DNA of 64,000 nt. It comes from Elusimicrobia bacterium RIFOXYA12_FULL_51_18 (GTDB taxonomy: Bacteria > Elusimicrobiota > Elusimicrobia > Elusimicrobiales > UBA9959). The notes under the pieces were generated by a model that ran no database searches, was not told where the DNA came from, and was given only the letters and a program-made list of their open reading frames with translations. The stretch covers positions 90,559 to 154,558 of the forward strand of contig MGVA01000027.1 in NCBI GenBank assembly GCA_001800245.1, given 5' to 3'. Shown piece by piece: positions 8,728 through 15,416 of the stretch (its first letter is position 1; the number at the start of each line of letters is the position of its first letter). The position numbers and the translations under genes are program-made.

Positions 8728-9555
8728 TTATTTGCCTCCTTTGGTTTTTGCTGCCGGTTTCTTTTCAGGTGCTTTTGCAGGCTCAGCAGGCGGGGCCTTT
8801 GCCTCGGCAGCCGCCTGGATGGCAGCCCACTGGTTGGTTTTGGGGAGGGTGATGGTCTTATCTTCAAGCTCCGGGATGCGGCTGCCGTATGTGCCGAGCG
8901 GGCCGCCCTGGAAGCTCACAAAGTACTGCGTCGTGTTGCCGACCTGCTTTTTGTAGCAATGCCCGATGGCATCGGCCTCGGCGGCGATGTATGAGCCCAG
9001 CTTACCGGGGACCTGAATCCCGGCTGGGACCACGACCTTTCCGTCAGCATCTATGCGAGGCTCTTTGCTATGGGCGACGAGTACTGCCAGCTTTCCGGAC
9101 GTCTTGAGGTATCCGATAAGCTTCTCGAATTTACCGCGTAACTCCTTCCAGACGGCGAAGCCGTTGACTCCCTCTTTGCGCTCGCTGATGCTTTCAAGCT
9201 CGTATTTTTCTGCGACTTCCGCCTCGAGCCAGTCGCTTACAACGTCAAGGCTGTCTATGACCAAGGCCTTGATGCTCGGTTCCTCCACGGCGGCTACGAC
9301 CGCCTGGCGAAAGGTGGCGATGTCAGGGATTTCTTGGACCCAACCGTCAATGCGGTCCGCGCCGCCCCGCTCGAGTTCGAGCAGGATGGAATTAGGGATG
9401 CTGGCTGATAAGGATGTCTTACCGGCTTTAGGAAGCCCGGCCAGAATCCAAAGGCCGTCTGTCGGCATGCCTGTTTTCAACTTGCCTCGGGGTGGTGCAA
9501 GTTTGAACTTCGGCGGCGGCGACTGGTTACCTTGTGCTGCTGTTTCTGCGTTCAT
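8728..9555 (-). CDS. Sak4-like RecA-fold ATPase (AAA_24 family)
   Basis: 275-residue RecA-core ATPase with Walker A GLPKAGKTS (40-48), Walker B ALVIDSLD (97-104), and a VLVAHSKE strand carrying the sensor His. Phage Sak4/AAA_24 proteins promote single-strand annealing or recombination together with a single-strand-binding partner. The neighbouring DUF669-like gene downstream and RecB-type nuclease upstream complete a typical phage recombination trio. The tail after residue 245 is a Lys/Pro/Ala-rich linker. The start is supported by AAGGAG nine bases upstream. It could also act as a replicative helicase loader, but the context favours recombination. Confidence 0.75.
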   Translation of the reverse strand: MNAETAAQGNQSPPPKFKLAPPRGKLKTGMPTDGLWILAGLPKAGKTSLSASIPNSILLELERGGADRIDGWVQEIPDIATFRQAVVAAVEEPSIKALVIDSLDVVSDWLEAEVAEKYELESISERKEGVNGFAVWKELRGKFEKLIGYLKTSGKLAVLVAHSKEPRIDADGKVVVPAGIQVPGKLGSYIAAEADAIGHCYKKQVGNTTQYFVSFQGGPLGTYGSRIPELEDKTITLPKTNQWAAIQAAAEAKAPPAEPAKAPEKKPAAKTKGGK

Positions 9556-9588
9556 TGTGGTCTCCTTTATTTGCGTGATTTACCAACA

Positions 9589-10434
9589 CTAAAATGGGAA
9601 GGCTGTTTTCTTGGACTTGGGCGCGGGTATCTTGGCGGCGCGGGCCGCCTCTTCTGCGCGTATAATTTTTGTGCAAAAGTCAGGTTCTCCGATTAGCGGG
9701 ACTGCATTCGAAAGCGCTATTGCCGCAGCGTTTAGAAAGCCTTGTATGGCCGCAGGGAGGTCTGTGACAGGTCTGCCTTCTGAATCGTAGGGGGGCTTTT
9801 TACCGAAGCGGACTATCTCGGCCCATGCGACTTTGATGCCGTACTGCTCGGCCAGGGCTGCGGCATATCCGCCGACTTGATAGGAATATTCATTGCCGTA
9901 GAAGCCGGAAGAAGTCTTAAGGTCCACTATTCCCAGGCCGCCGCGCGTGGCCGAGTAGCCGACGGCGTCGATGCGACCGCCAAAGCGGTGTTCCAGAGAG
10001 GCGACAGGCAGCTCAAGGGCGACGAGCTCTATGTCGCTCTGCATGCGCCAGCGTTTAAAGTCGAGCGCGGGCTCGGCCAGCTCGGCCGGGATGTCGGCAG
10101 GTTCCTCTCCTTTGATTATTGCCTCACACAAGCCGTGTACTCGGGTGCCCAGATCCGCAGCGTCCTTGGACTTGCGGCGATGCGCCCCTGCTGCGTCCTT
10201 GGCTATCTGGTCGAGCATGGCCGGATCAAGTGCGTTGCGCCCAAGGCGGAGCAGTTCGGCTTTGAAGTAGTTGGCCGACTCCCTGGCGCTCCAACCTACG
10301 AGAGCCGGTTTATCAAGGACTTGTAGGATGCCGGTCACGGATTTGAACGGGCCGACAGTTTCGCCGGTGGGGAGTACGATGCTGTATTTGTGGTTCTCAT
10401 CGCTTACGGTATATTTGGGCTCGGGTAATTTCAC
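9589..10434 (-). CDS. RecB/Cas4-type PD-(D/E)XK exonuclease
   Basis: 281-residue nuclease with the full RecB-family signature: GxxxH with His100, Asp156 in GGRIDAVGY, Asp171-Leu-Lys173 in GIVDLKTS, and QxxxY at 186-190. Such enzymes resect double-stranded ends during phage recombination or replication, feeding single strands to the annealing pair encoded just downstream. Translation starts at a GTG at 10434 preceded by AAGGAGAAACC; this overlaps the end of the 93-aa gene by four bases. No iron-sulfur cysteine set like that of Cas4 or AddB is evident, which argues for the simpler phage exonuclease form. Confidence 0.8.
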   Translation of the reverse strand: MKLPEPKYTVSDENHKYSIVLPTGETVGPFKSVTGILQVLDKPALVGWSARESANYFKAELLRLGRNALDPAMLDQIAKDAAGAHRRKSKDAADLGTRVHGLCEAIIKGEEPADIPAELAEPALDFKRWRMQSDIELVALELPVASLEHRFGGRIDAVGYSATRGGLGIVDLKTSSGFYGNEYSYQVGGYAAALAEQYGIKVAWAEIVRFGKKPPYDSEGRPVTDLPAAIQGFLNAAAIALSNAVPLIGEPDFCTKIIRAEEAARAAKIPAPKSKKTAFPF

Positions 10435-10712
10435 GGTTTCTCCTTGGTGGGGATGCGCTCAACTTTAAAGGCATCTTCCCCGAATTCGCGGCTTATTAGG
10501 GAGGTGAATATCTGGGCGATGTGCTGGCCGACTTCGGTGGTCTTATCAATAACACAGACTTTCTTTTCCCTGTCAAAGAGGAAGGAAGCGTCCAGGCGTA
10601 CTTTCGGTTTGCCAAATACGCTTTCTGCGTTAAACACCGCCCAAAATAACGTTTCTTCAATTACCTTAGGGGAAATGGCTTCTTTGAATTTGAATCGGTA
10701 AACTGCGTTCAT
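10431..10712 (-). CDS. Hypothetical phage protein, 93 aa
   Basis: 93-residue mixed alpha/beta protein without recognised motifs. A good ribosome-binding site (GGAGGA, five bases before the ATG) and the four-base overlap with the exonuclease gene show it is translated as part of the replication-recombination operon. The pattern of alternating strands (VRLDASFLFDREKKVCVID) and a C-terminal helix suggests a small compact fold. Function unknown. Confidence 0.65.
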   Translation of the reverse strand: MNAVYRFKFKEAISPKVIEETLFWAVFNAESVFGKPKVRLDASFLFDREKKVCVIDKTTEVGQHIAQIFTSLISREFGEDAFKVERIPTKEKP

Positions 10713-10772
10713 ATATGTCCTCCGCTACACATAAACGGGATTTCTTTGCGAAATGACGAGCCATATAGGTTT

Positions 10773-11375
10773 TTAGAGATATTCATGAAGGCCATCCTCA
10801 TAGAACAGCTCACGCATTCGTTTAACTTCGCTGTATAGGGTGGTGCGGCGTACGCCGAGGGATTTAGCGACTTCGCTGATGGTAAAGCCATTCATCAGCA
10901 ATTCGCAAATTTTTCGTTGGGGACCGGTCAATCTTTCCAGCTTGAGGGACATGACGAAGCGAAGCTCATCTTCATGCAGAATAGGCTTTCTGCCTTTGCG
11001 GGATAGTGAGGAGTCGTCGCCTAAAACATCTTCGTACGTAACCGGTACGTCTCCGTCGGTGTTGGGGATTCTTTCGCTTAGTGACACGGTATGGCTATGG
11101 CCGCCGCGTTTTTCGGTTTGCAATGTGTCGAGGAGGTCTCTTATTCGGTTGTCCAGGATACGGCTTGTTACCGTTTTCTGAGAGGCTTCCCTGGACGACC
11201 AACTGTCCATCGCGTTGCGCTTGAGGTGGATCGCTAGTAGCAGTTCTTGTTCCAAGTCAGGGATGTCGTTGTGTGTAAACCCATATTTCCCAACGAGTCC
11301 TCGTGCCTTTCCATGCGCCATTCTTACTTCCCAAGAAGCGAATGCGTCATAGCCAACTTTTATGTTCTTTTTCAT
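10773..11375 (-). CDS. Phage sigma70-family-like factor
   Basis: 200-residue protein with two sigma-like parts: an N-terminal helical region ending in DLEQELLLAIHLKRN and a following helix with SRILDNRIRDLLD (region 2-like), then a linker, then LTGPQRKICELLMNGFTISEVAKSLGVRR..., a clear sigma region 4 helix-turn-helix (about residues 150-190). It would direct RNA polymerase to phage promoters, perhaps the late terminase and structural genes to its left. I start at the inner Met because AAAGGAG lies six bases before it. A nested palindrome sits just upstream. An alternative is a sigma-like regulator that does not bind core polymerase. Confidence 0.65.
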   Translation of the reverse strand: MKKNIKVGYDAFASWEVRMAHGKARGLVGKYGFTHNDIPDLEQELLLAIHLKRNAMDSWSSREASQKTVTSRILDNRIRDLLDTLQTEKRGGHSHTVSLSERIPNTDGDVPVTYEDVLGDDSSLSRKGRKPILHEDELRFVMSLKLERLTGPQRKICELLMNGFTISEVAKSLGVRRTTLYSEVKRMRELFYEDGLHEYL

Positions 11376-11427
11376 AACCATCTCCTTTGCGGGATGTGCC
11401 CGCGAGGAGACGGCTCTAAATAAAGAA

Positions 11428-11475
11428 GGAGCCTAGTCGACGCAGGGAACAATCCCTGAATTGCGACTAGGCTCC
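11428..11475. promoter_or_regulatory. Nested palindrome upstream of the phage sigma-like gene
   Basis: A perfect 12-bp inverted repeat (GGAGCCTAGTCG at 11428-11439, CGACTAGGCTCC at 11464-11475) encloses a second perfect 6-bp one (CAGGGA at 11443-11448, TCCCTG at 11453-11458). It sits between the zinc-ribbon gene and the sigma-like gene. No T-run follows on the minus strand, so it is not a classical terminator. It could be an attenuator, a protein-binding site, or a replication initiation structure. Confidence 0.6.
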
Positions 11476-11558
11476 AGAAGGCTTTGGCTCAAAGGCTCTC
11501 ACCCTCTTTTGGCTCTGTTAGAGTCGATTAACTGATGTGCTGTTACAGACTTGCTGCA

Positions 11559-11813
11559 TTAATCTTCGGAAACTTCTTGTTCTTTGGGAGCCTCCTTGAG
11601 CATGGACTGAGGTAATCTGTACTGGTCTGCCAAAACCGGCGTGATAACCTCGTTTGAAGTGCGAAACCAATGGCGGCATTTGCTGCACCAGGTCACAGCC
11701 CAACCACTGCCCATATGGGTCCGGGTGGATTTATGACAGGTAGGGCAACTTATACGCACGGCTCCTGGAAACTGGGATACTGGCCGCGACTGTTCACTAT
11801 TGGTGTTCGACAT
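11559..11813 (-). CDS. Small zinc-ribbon protein, first gene after the third sigma-motif promoter
   Basis: 84-residue protein with a two-CxxC zinc ribbon (CPTC near residues 23-26 and CSKC near 43-46), a Trp-rich loop between them, and an acidic tail. It resembles small transcription or DNA-binding ribbons; function unknown. GAGG four bases before the ATG supports the start. It is the first gene downstream of one of the three two-part promoter-like motifs, and the sigma-like gene and the replication genes follow it. It may therefore be a transcription regulator at the head of the phage operon. Confidence 0.6.
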   Translation of the reverse strand: MSNTNSEQSRPVSQFPGAVRISCPTCHKSTRTHMGSGWAVTWCSKCRHWFRTSNEVITPVLADQYRLPQSMLKEAPKEQEVSED

Positions 11814-11842
11814 TCGACCTCATAAATTTTCATGACTCTCTA

Positions 11843-11875
11843 CCCATTAGGCGATGGGCGAGGCCTTGAAGTAAC
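11843..11875 (-). promoter_or_regulatory. Two-part ECF-like promoter motif, copy 3
   Basis: On the minus strand GTTACTT (11875-11869), a spacer of exactly 15 bases, then CGCCTAATGGG (11853-11843), 30 bases before the zinc-ribbon start codon. Spacing and both boxes match the two copies before the ECF-like sigma gene at 14,881-14,966, although the spacer sequences differ. Confidence 0.75.
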
Positions 11876-11917
11876 ATCGGTTATGAGATATTTCTGGGGA
11901 GGTGAATCTGAGGAGAA

Positions 11918-13204
11918 TCAATGGGCCAATGCTTCAAAATCCGCGATGGTTTTCCGCCATTTGCTTATGTGGCGCGCCCCATTGATATTATGCTGTCCCA
12001 ATAGCGAGATGGTCGTGTCTAAGGCAGCGATGGCGTCCTTGCGGCCCGAACGGGTAAAATTCAGTTCTTGTTTCCGTGTATTAAGGAAATGGCTTTCGCA
12101 GAACCCCTTTTCTTTCATGCTCTGTTGCATCTTGTCGAAGTCATTCCCGTAGGCTTCTCGGCATACGGCGCAACGACAACGTGTAAAAGGGAACATCTTG
12201 AGGATGTGAGCTGCTTCTTCTATATCATAGGCACAGTGCAGTTGCGGGACATAAAACTTCGACCTGGGAACCTTCGGGGCTTTCCACCGATATGACATGA
12301 TATTTCTGGATGTCCGGTATGATAGGTTGCAGGAGAATCCGTCTAAACCGTAAGAGTTCATGAGGATGGAAAAATAACCGCCATGCATTTTAATGACGGA
12401 TTTGCCTTTTGCCTTAAGTTCCGAAATCAAAAAAAGCAAATTTGTTAGTCTGGAAACAGGTGCAGATTCCTCGTCCATTCCATTAACCCAGATAAATACG
12501 CCATCGATAGAAAGCGCGGCCACTTCGGTGATTATTGACCGGATCTGGTCCGGAAAATCCAAGAGGTGCGGGTCGATTAGCAGCGTGGTGTAAAGTCTTT
12601 CTCCCGTCTGAATATATCGGGAGGCCAGCTTAGCGCAGCGAATGGTAGCGGTATACCAGGGGCTGGAAGTGTCTTTGAAATGAAAGTAGGGCGCAATAAC
12701 CATACAGGGCAGTACCGCATTTGGGGTCACCGGCTTCGAGTCCTCACTGTCGTCAAGAAGACGATATTTGTCGTAATAGCTGGTCATGGGAAAAAGATTC
12801 AATTGACCACTAATTTTGGAGCGTTGATACTCCAGCGCATTGCGGGTGGTGTCATCCAAGACATCCACCTGGTTTATTATGTCGTCAGTCGAAATCGCCC
12901 GCTTGCCGATGGTTTGTCCCAGAAGTGAACTGTAACGGTGCGCCAAAGAAGAAAGGGATGCCCGCACTTTATGCGTCTCAAAATCTGTCACAGCCTCAGG
13001 TGGCAATGTGAACATGTACGCCATCGGGTCTATAAAAAACGGCTTTCCGACATTTTTCACCATTTCCACCACAGACGATGAATCTGACGCGCCTATTTGC
13101 AAACCATCAAAATGATTGGGCGCTTTGGAAATAAGTTTTTTATCGTCACGCCGCGGCTTTAAGAACATTAAAGGCGTGGCGGCGTCTATGCCGTCATCAG
13201 ACAT
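11918..13204 (-). CDS. Uncharacterised TIM-barrel-like zinc protein, third gene of the sigma operon
   Basis: 428-residue protein that I do not recognise with certainty. It shows repeated strand-helix units (DGLQIGAS, KPFFIDPMAYMF, CMVIAPYF, YTTLLIDP, DGVFIWVNG, SVIKMHGGYF, DGFSCNLSY) as in a TIM barrel, then a C-x-C-x2-C at 343-348 with a His at 372. That layout recalls the zinc site of tRNA-guanine transglycosylases and of the related DNA-modifying DpdA proteins. Without the familiar catalytic DSGGF motif this is only a hint. The start at 13204 overlaps the previous gene by eight bases, so it is coupled to the Panacea-like gene. It might be an effector, a toxin or a base-exchange enzyme. Confidence 0.5.
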   Translation of the reverse strand: MSDDGIDAATPLMFLKPRRDDKKLISKAPNHFDGLQIGASDSSSVVEMVKNVGKPFFIDPMAYMFTLPPEAVTDFETHKVRASLSSLAHRYSSLLGQTIGKRAISTDDIINQVDVLDDTTRNALEYQRSKISGQLNLFPMTSYYDKYRLLDDSEDSKPVTPNAVLPCMVIAPYFHFKDTSSPWYTATIRCAKLASRYIQTGERLYTTLLIDPHLLDFPDQIRSIITEVAALSIDGVFIWVNGMDEESAPVSRLTNLLFLISELKAKGKSVIKMHGGYFSILMNSYGLDGFSCNLSYRTSRNIMSYRWKAPKVPRSKFYVPQLHCAYDIEEAAHILKMFPFTRCRCAVCREAYGNDFDKMQQSMKEKGFCESHFLNTRKQELNFTRSGRKDAIAALDTTISLLGQHNINGARHISKWRKTIADFEALAH

Positions 13205-14027
13205 TTGCGCCCCCGTCAGGCTCTTGAGTGGGATTGGTATCGCCAGGCTTAAGATATTTGTTTCGCACCTTCGATTTCTCGGCTGTTTCCGGATAGGTGT
13301 TGTAGGTGTAATATAGGAGTTCATCCACATTTTTCTTGCCGTGCTTCCGAACTATATCTTGAATACGCGCAAGAATCTTCGGGTCTTTGCTTTGGGATGA
13401 CTTAATCAGGCTTTGGGCGAATTTTTTCCCTTTGTCGGTGAGCTCGTAGACTGCCTCGACTTGCTTTTTGTCAGGTATTCCGAGTTCGCTTTGGTTCCGC
13501 TTTTTAGATGGCGGGGCAGTTTTTTTAATAATCCCAGCCTGAATTAATGCCTGCACATCCTGAGGCACAGCTTTATCGAACGCGCCATAATTGTACGCAT
13601 AGTGACCATAGTAATCGGGCACGAATTGGTCACAATGACCTTCCTTACCTAGCAGGAAGAGAAGCTTAACCAGCTTGGTGTTTCCCCATATCTGATCCAT
13701 AAAATGCAATAGTAAGATAAGGAAATCTGGCCGCTTATCAAGCGCGATTGCTCCCTGATGCGTGACCACCGCCTGCATTGGCGCGCTCAGCTCACGAATC
13801 TTCTCTTGTATTTTGGTGAAAATGGCATCGCTCTCAGCCTTGGTTAATGACGGGCATGTGGCTTCGCGCCGAAACTGAATTATGGATTCAAGGATCGGAC
13901 GGATCTCAGCGGCGATATCTGAATGATTTGAAAGAAAATCATTAATAGTCGGAGCATTGCCTTGGTTGAGCTTATCGGTATAGGCTGAGATTAAATTTGC
14001 TATTGTCATCTCCTTGGAATTGTTCAT
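13197..14027 (-). CDS. Panacea/SocA-like (DUF4065-type) protein, second gene of the sigma operon
   Basis: 276-residue protein. Residues 1-55 resemble the short N-terminal segment seen in regulators that accompany ECF sigma factors (a PTINDFLSNHSDIAAEIRPI-type pattern). Residues about 100-245 match the Panacea/SocA/YwgA fold: TKLVKLLFLLGKEG, then a Tyr-rich YAYNYGAFDKAVPQDVQ, then AGIIKK, and a closing ELLYYTYNTYP. Panacea domains serve as antitoxins or adaptors. ATGA overlaps the sigma gene. Possible roles are an anti-sigma or sensor protein for the sigma factor, or an antitoxin for the protein encoded immediately downstream. Both are inferences from position. Confidence 0.6.
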   Translation of the reverse strand: MNNSKEMTIANLISAYTDKLNQGNAPTINDFLSNHSDIAAEIRPILESIIQFRREATCPSLTKAESDAIFTKIQEKIRELSAPMQAVVTHQGAIALDKRPDFLILLLHFMDQIWGNTKLVKLLFLLGKEGHCDQFVPDYYGHYAYNYGAFDKAVPQDVQALIQAGIIKKTAPPSKKRNQSELGIPDKKQVEAVYELTDKGKKFAQSLIKSSQSKDPKILARIQDIVRKHGKKNVDELLYYTYNTYPETAEKSKVRNKYLKPGDTNPTQEPDGGANV

Positions 14028-14863
14028 AAAAGTGCCTCCCCGTTTCCCTTCCCGGTTGTTGGCAGACTCATCAGATCCCGCAATTTCATTACTGCACGCT
14101 TTTCTGCCATCTTAACGGCGCCTTCCGTGGTGTTGAGGATTTCTGCTGTTTCCTTTATGGATTTTCCTTCCACTTGCCGTAATATAAGAACTACGCGATG
14201 CGCGTCGCTCAAGTGATCCATCCCATCCTTGATTTCCAGTTTTAAGTGTTCATTCTCGCGGGAAATTGATGCGGTGGCCGCCTCAGCGGCGAATGCTTCC
14301 TTCCGCCGTTTTTTGATTTGCTTTGAGTATGACACTTCAGCCTTTCGGCTTGGAACTTTAAATGGCTCTTCCTCTATTGATATGAGACCTGTATCTGCTG
14401 AAGTATCATCATAATTGAAATTGGCCTCGTCTTCTGGCGCACATGTAATTTGCCCAGTACTTATTGAAATCTGCCGAGGCTGGTTTTTTGCCATATCTCT
14501 ATAAAAATCTTTGGCGTTATTGATCGCGATGCGATAAAGCCATGTGGATAGGCGGCTTTTTCCGTTAAATTTATGAATATCCTTATAGAAATCAACAAAG
14601 GTTGCCATCAGAACGTCTTTTGCGTCGCCGTCATCCTGTCCCGGTATGCCATCCCACAATGTCTGCCCTGTTGAAGATGATGAATTACCATCGGAAACTT
14701 GCCTGGCGAATCTCTGATTATATCTGACGCGGGTAAATCCACATATGGCGCGATAAATTGCGGGATGATACCGTTCCCATGCAACACGTTGAGCGGTCGG
14801 ATCACCGCTTTTGAGTCTCTCTAATAACTGCGATTCATCCATGGTGTCAGGGCTGGTATTCAT
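14024..14863 (-). CDS. ECF-like sigma factor, first gene of a three-gene operon
   Basis: 279-residue sigma70-family protein. Region 2 spans about residues 14-125 and carries an insert near 47-75. Its core ends in the typical RLSTWLYRIAINNAKDFYRD. A long linker (125-210) leads to region 4 (217-265: HRVVLILRQVEGKSIKETAEILNTTEGAVK). Length and insert exceed the usual 180-200 residues. It recruits RNA polymerase to particular promoters. I start at the Met at 14863 because AAGGA lies nine bases before it. Two tandem copies of a GTTACTT-N15-CGCC motif stand just upstream, which suggests it activates its own operon. An ATGA overlap couples it to the Panacea-like gene. It is encoded inside a phage-like element. 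Confidence 0.8.
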   Translation of the reverse strand: MNTSPDTMDESQLLERLKSGDPTAQRVAWERYHPAIYRAICGFTRVRYNQRFARQVSDGNSSSSTGQTLWDGIPGQDDGDAKDVLMATFVDFYKDIHKFNGKSRLSTWLYRIAINNAKDFYRDMAKNQPRQISISTGQITCAPEDEANFNYDDTSADTGLISIEEEPFKVPSRKAEVSYSKQIKKRRKEAFAAEAATASISRENEHLKLEIKDGMDHLSDAHRVVLILRQVEGKSIKETAEILNTTEGAVKMAEKRAVMKLRDLMSLPTTGKGNGEALL

Positions 14864-14880
14864 TTTCTCTGTCCTTCTAC

Positions 14881-14912
14881 CTATTAGGCGCACAACTGGG
14901 CTAAAAAGTAAC
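14881..14912 (-). promoter_or_regulatory. Two-part ECF-like promoter motif, copy 1 (proximal)
   Basis: Minus strand GTTACTT (14912-14906), 15 bases, CGCCTAATAG (14890-14881), ending 17 bases before the sigma ATG. If the boxes are -35 and -10 elements, the leader would be very short, with its Shine-Dalgarno AAGGA directly after the -10 box. Confidence 0.75.
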
Positions 14913-14933
14913 TTTACACTCCGCCAGCCCTTT

Positions 14934-14966
14934 CATATTGGGCGAACGACCAGATTAAAAAGTAAC
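14934..14966 (-). promoter_or_regulatory. Two-part ECF-like promoter motif, copy 2 (distal)
   Basis: Minus strand GTTACTT (14966-14960), 15 bases, CGCCCAATATG (14944-14934). It lies 54 bases upstream of copy 1 in the same orientation, so the sigma operon has tandem motif copies. Confidence 0.7.
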
Positions 14967-15173
14967 GCGGAGAAAATATTCTCCAAAACCTTAATTATCG
15001 GCACAGGCTTTTGGCGGTCCACGAAGGTTTTAAGCCAAGAGAATTAGTCGCGAGAAAAATATTTCCGATGGATATGCTTCCCCTACAACAATTATATATA
15101 AGGGCTGTTGAAGCAAACAATGCTTTTGCTGTTGTTTCGGTCATCTTCCCCAAAAATCCCGTTAGTATGGGAT

Positions 15174-15371
15174 ATGGACCCCAACAAACCTGCGGTAAAC
15201 TCAGAAGATATGCTTCCCGAAGAACGCCGGGACGCCTTAGCGGATGTCATAGCCGAAGGAATCGTTTATTTAGGCCAGAGAGGCCTTTTGGACTTCGTTC
15301 CGGTTCCTTCTTCGAACTTGCCTTCACCGCCCGAAGAAGGTCGAAGTTCCAATGTGCCAGAAAGGCCTTGA
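15174..15371 (+). CDS. Small protein upstream of the serine recombinase
   Basis: 65-residue protein beginning MDPNKPAVNSED and containing an amphipathic helix (LPEERRDALADVIAEGIVYL) and a Pro/Ser-rich tail. The frame is open upstream to a TTG at 15108, but the ATG at 15174 is more natural; its ribosome-binding site is weak. It ends 45 bases before the recombinase and is probably co-transcribed with it. Short acidic proteins next to large serine recombinases can be directionality factors, but nothing in the sequence proves this. Confidence 0.45.
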   Translation: MDPNKPAVNSEDMLPEERRDALADVIAEGIVYLGQRGLLDFVPVPSSNLPSPPEEGRSSNVPERP

Positions 15372-15416
15372 TTAGAGGGGGAGAACCCTGTATCCTTCAA
15401 TGACAAAGGACATGTT

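Larger units (their letters stand above)
14864..15173. other. Divergent intergenic region between the sigma operon and the recombinase genes
   Basis: 310 bases. The left 100 hold the two sigma-type motifs read leftwards. The remainder is relatively A+T rich with a TATATAT run near 15,095 that could be part of the rightward promoter for the recombinase pair. Longer frames crossing it have no convincing start and look non-coding. Confidence 0.5.

Noticed and set aside
10709..10891. 60-residue minus-strand frame at the end of the sigma-like gene
   Set aside because: It lies antiphase inside the coding sequence of the sigma-like protein and has no ribosome-binding site.
15011..15403. 130-residue plus-strand frame before the recombinase
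   Set aside because: Its composition is Arg/Pro-rich and irregular, and it overlaps the more plausible 65-residue frame at 15174-15371.
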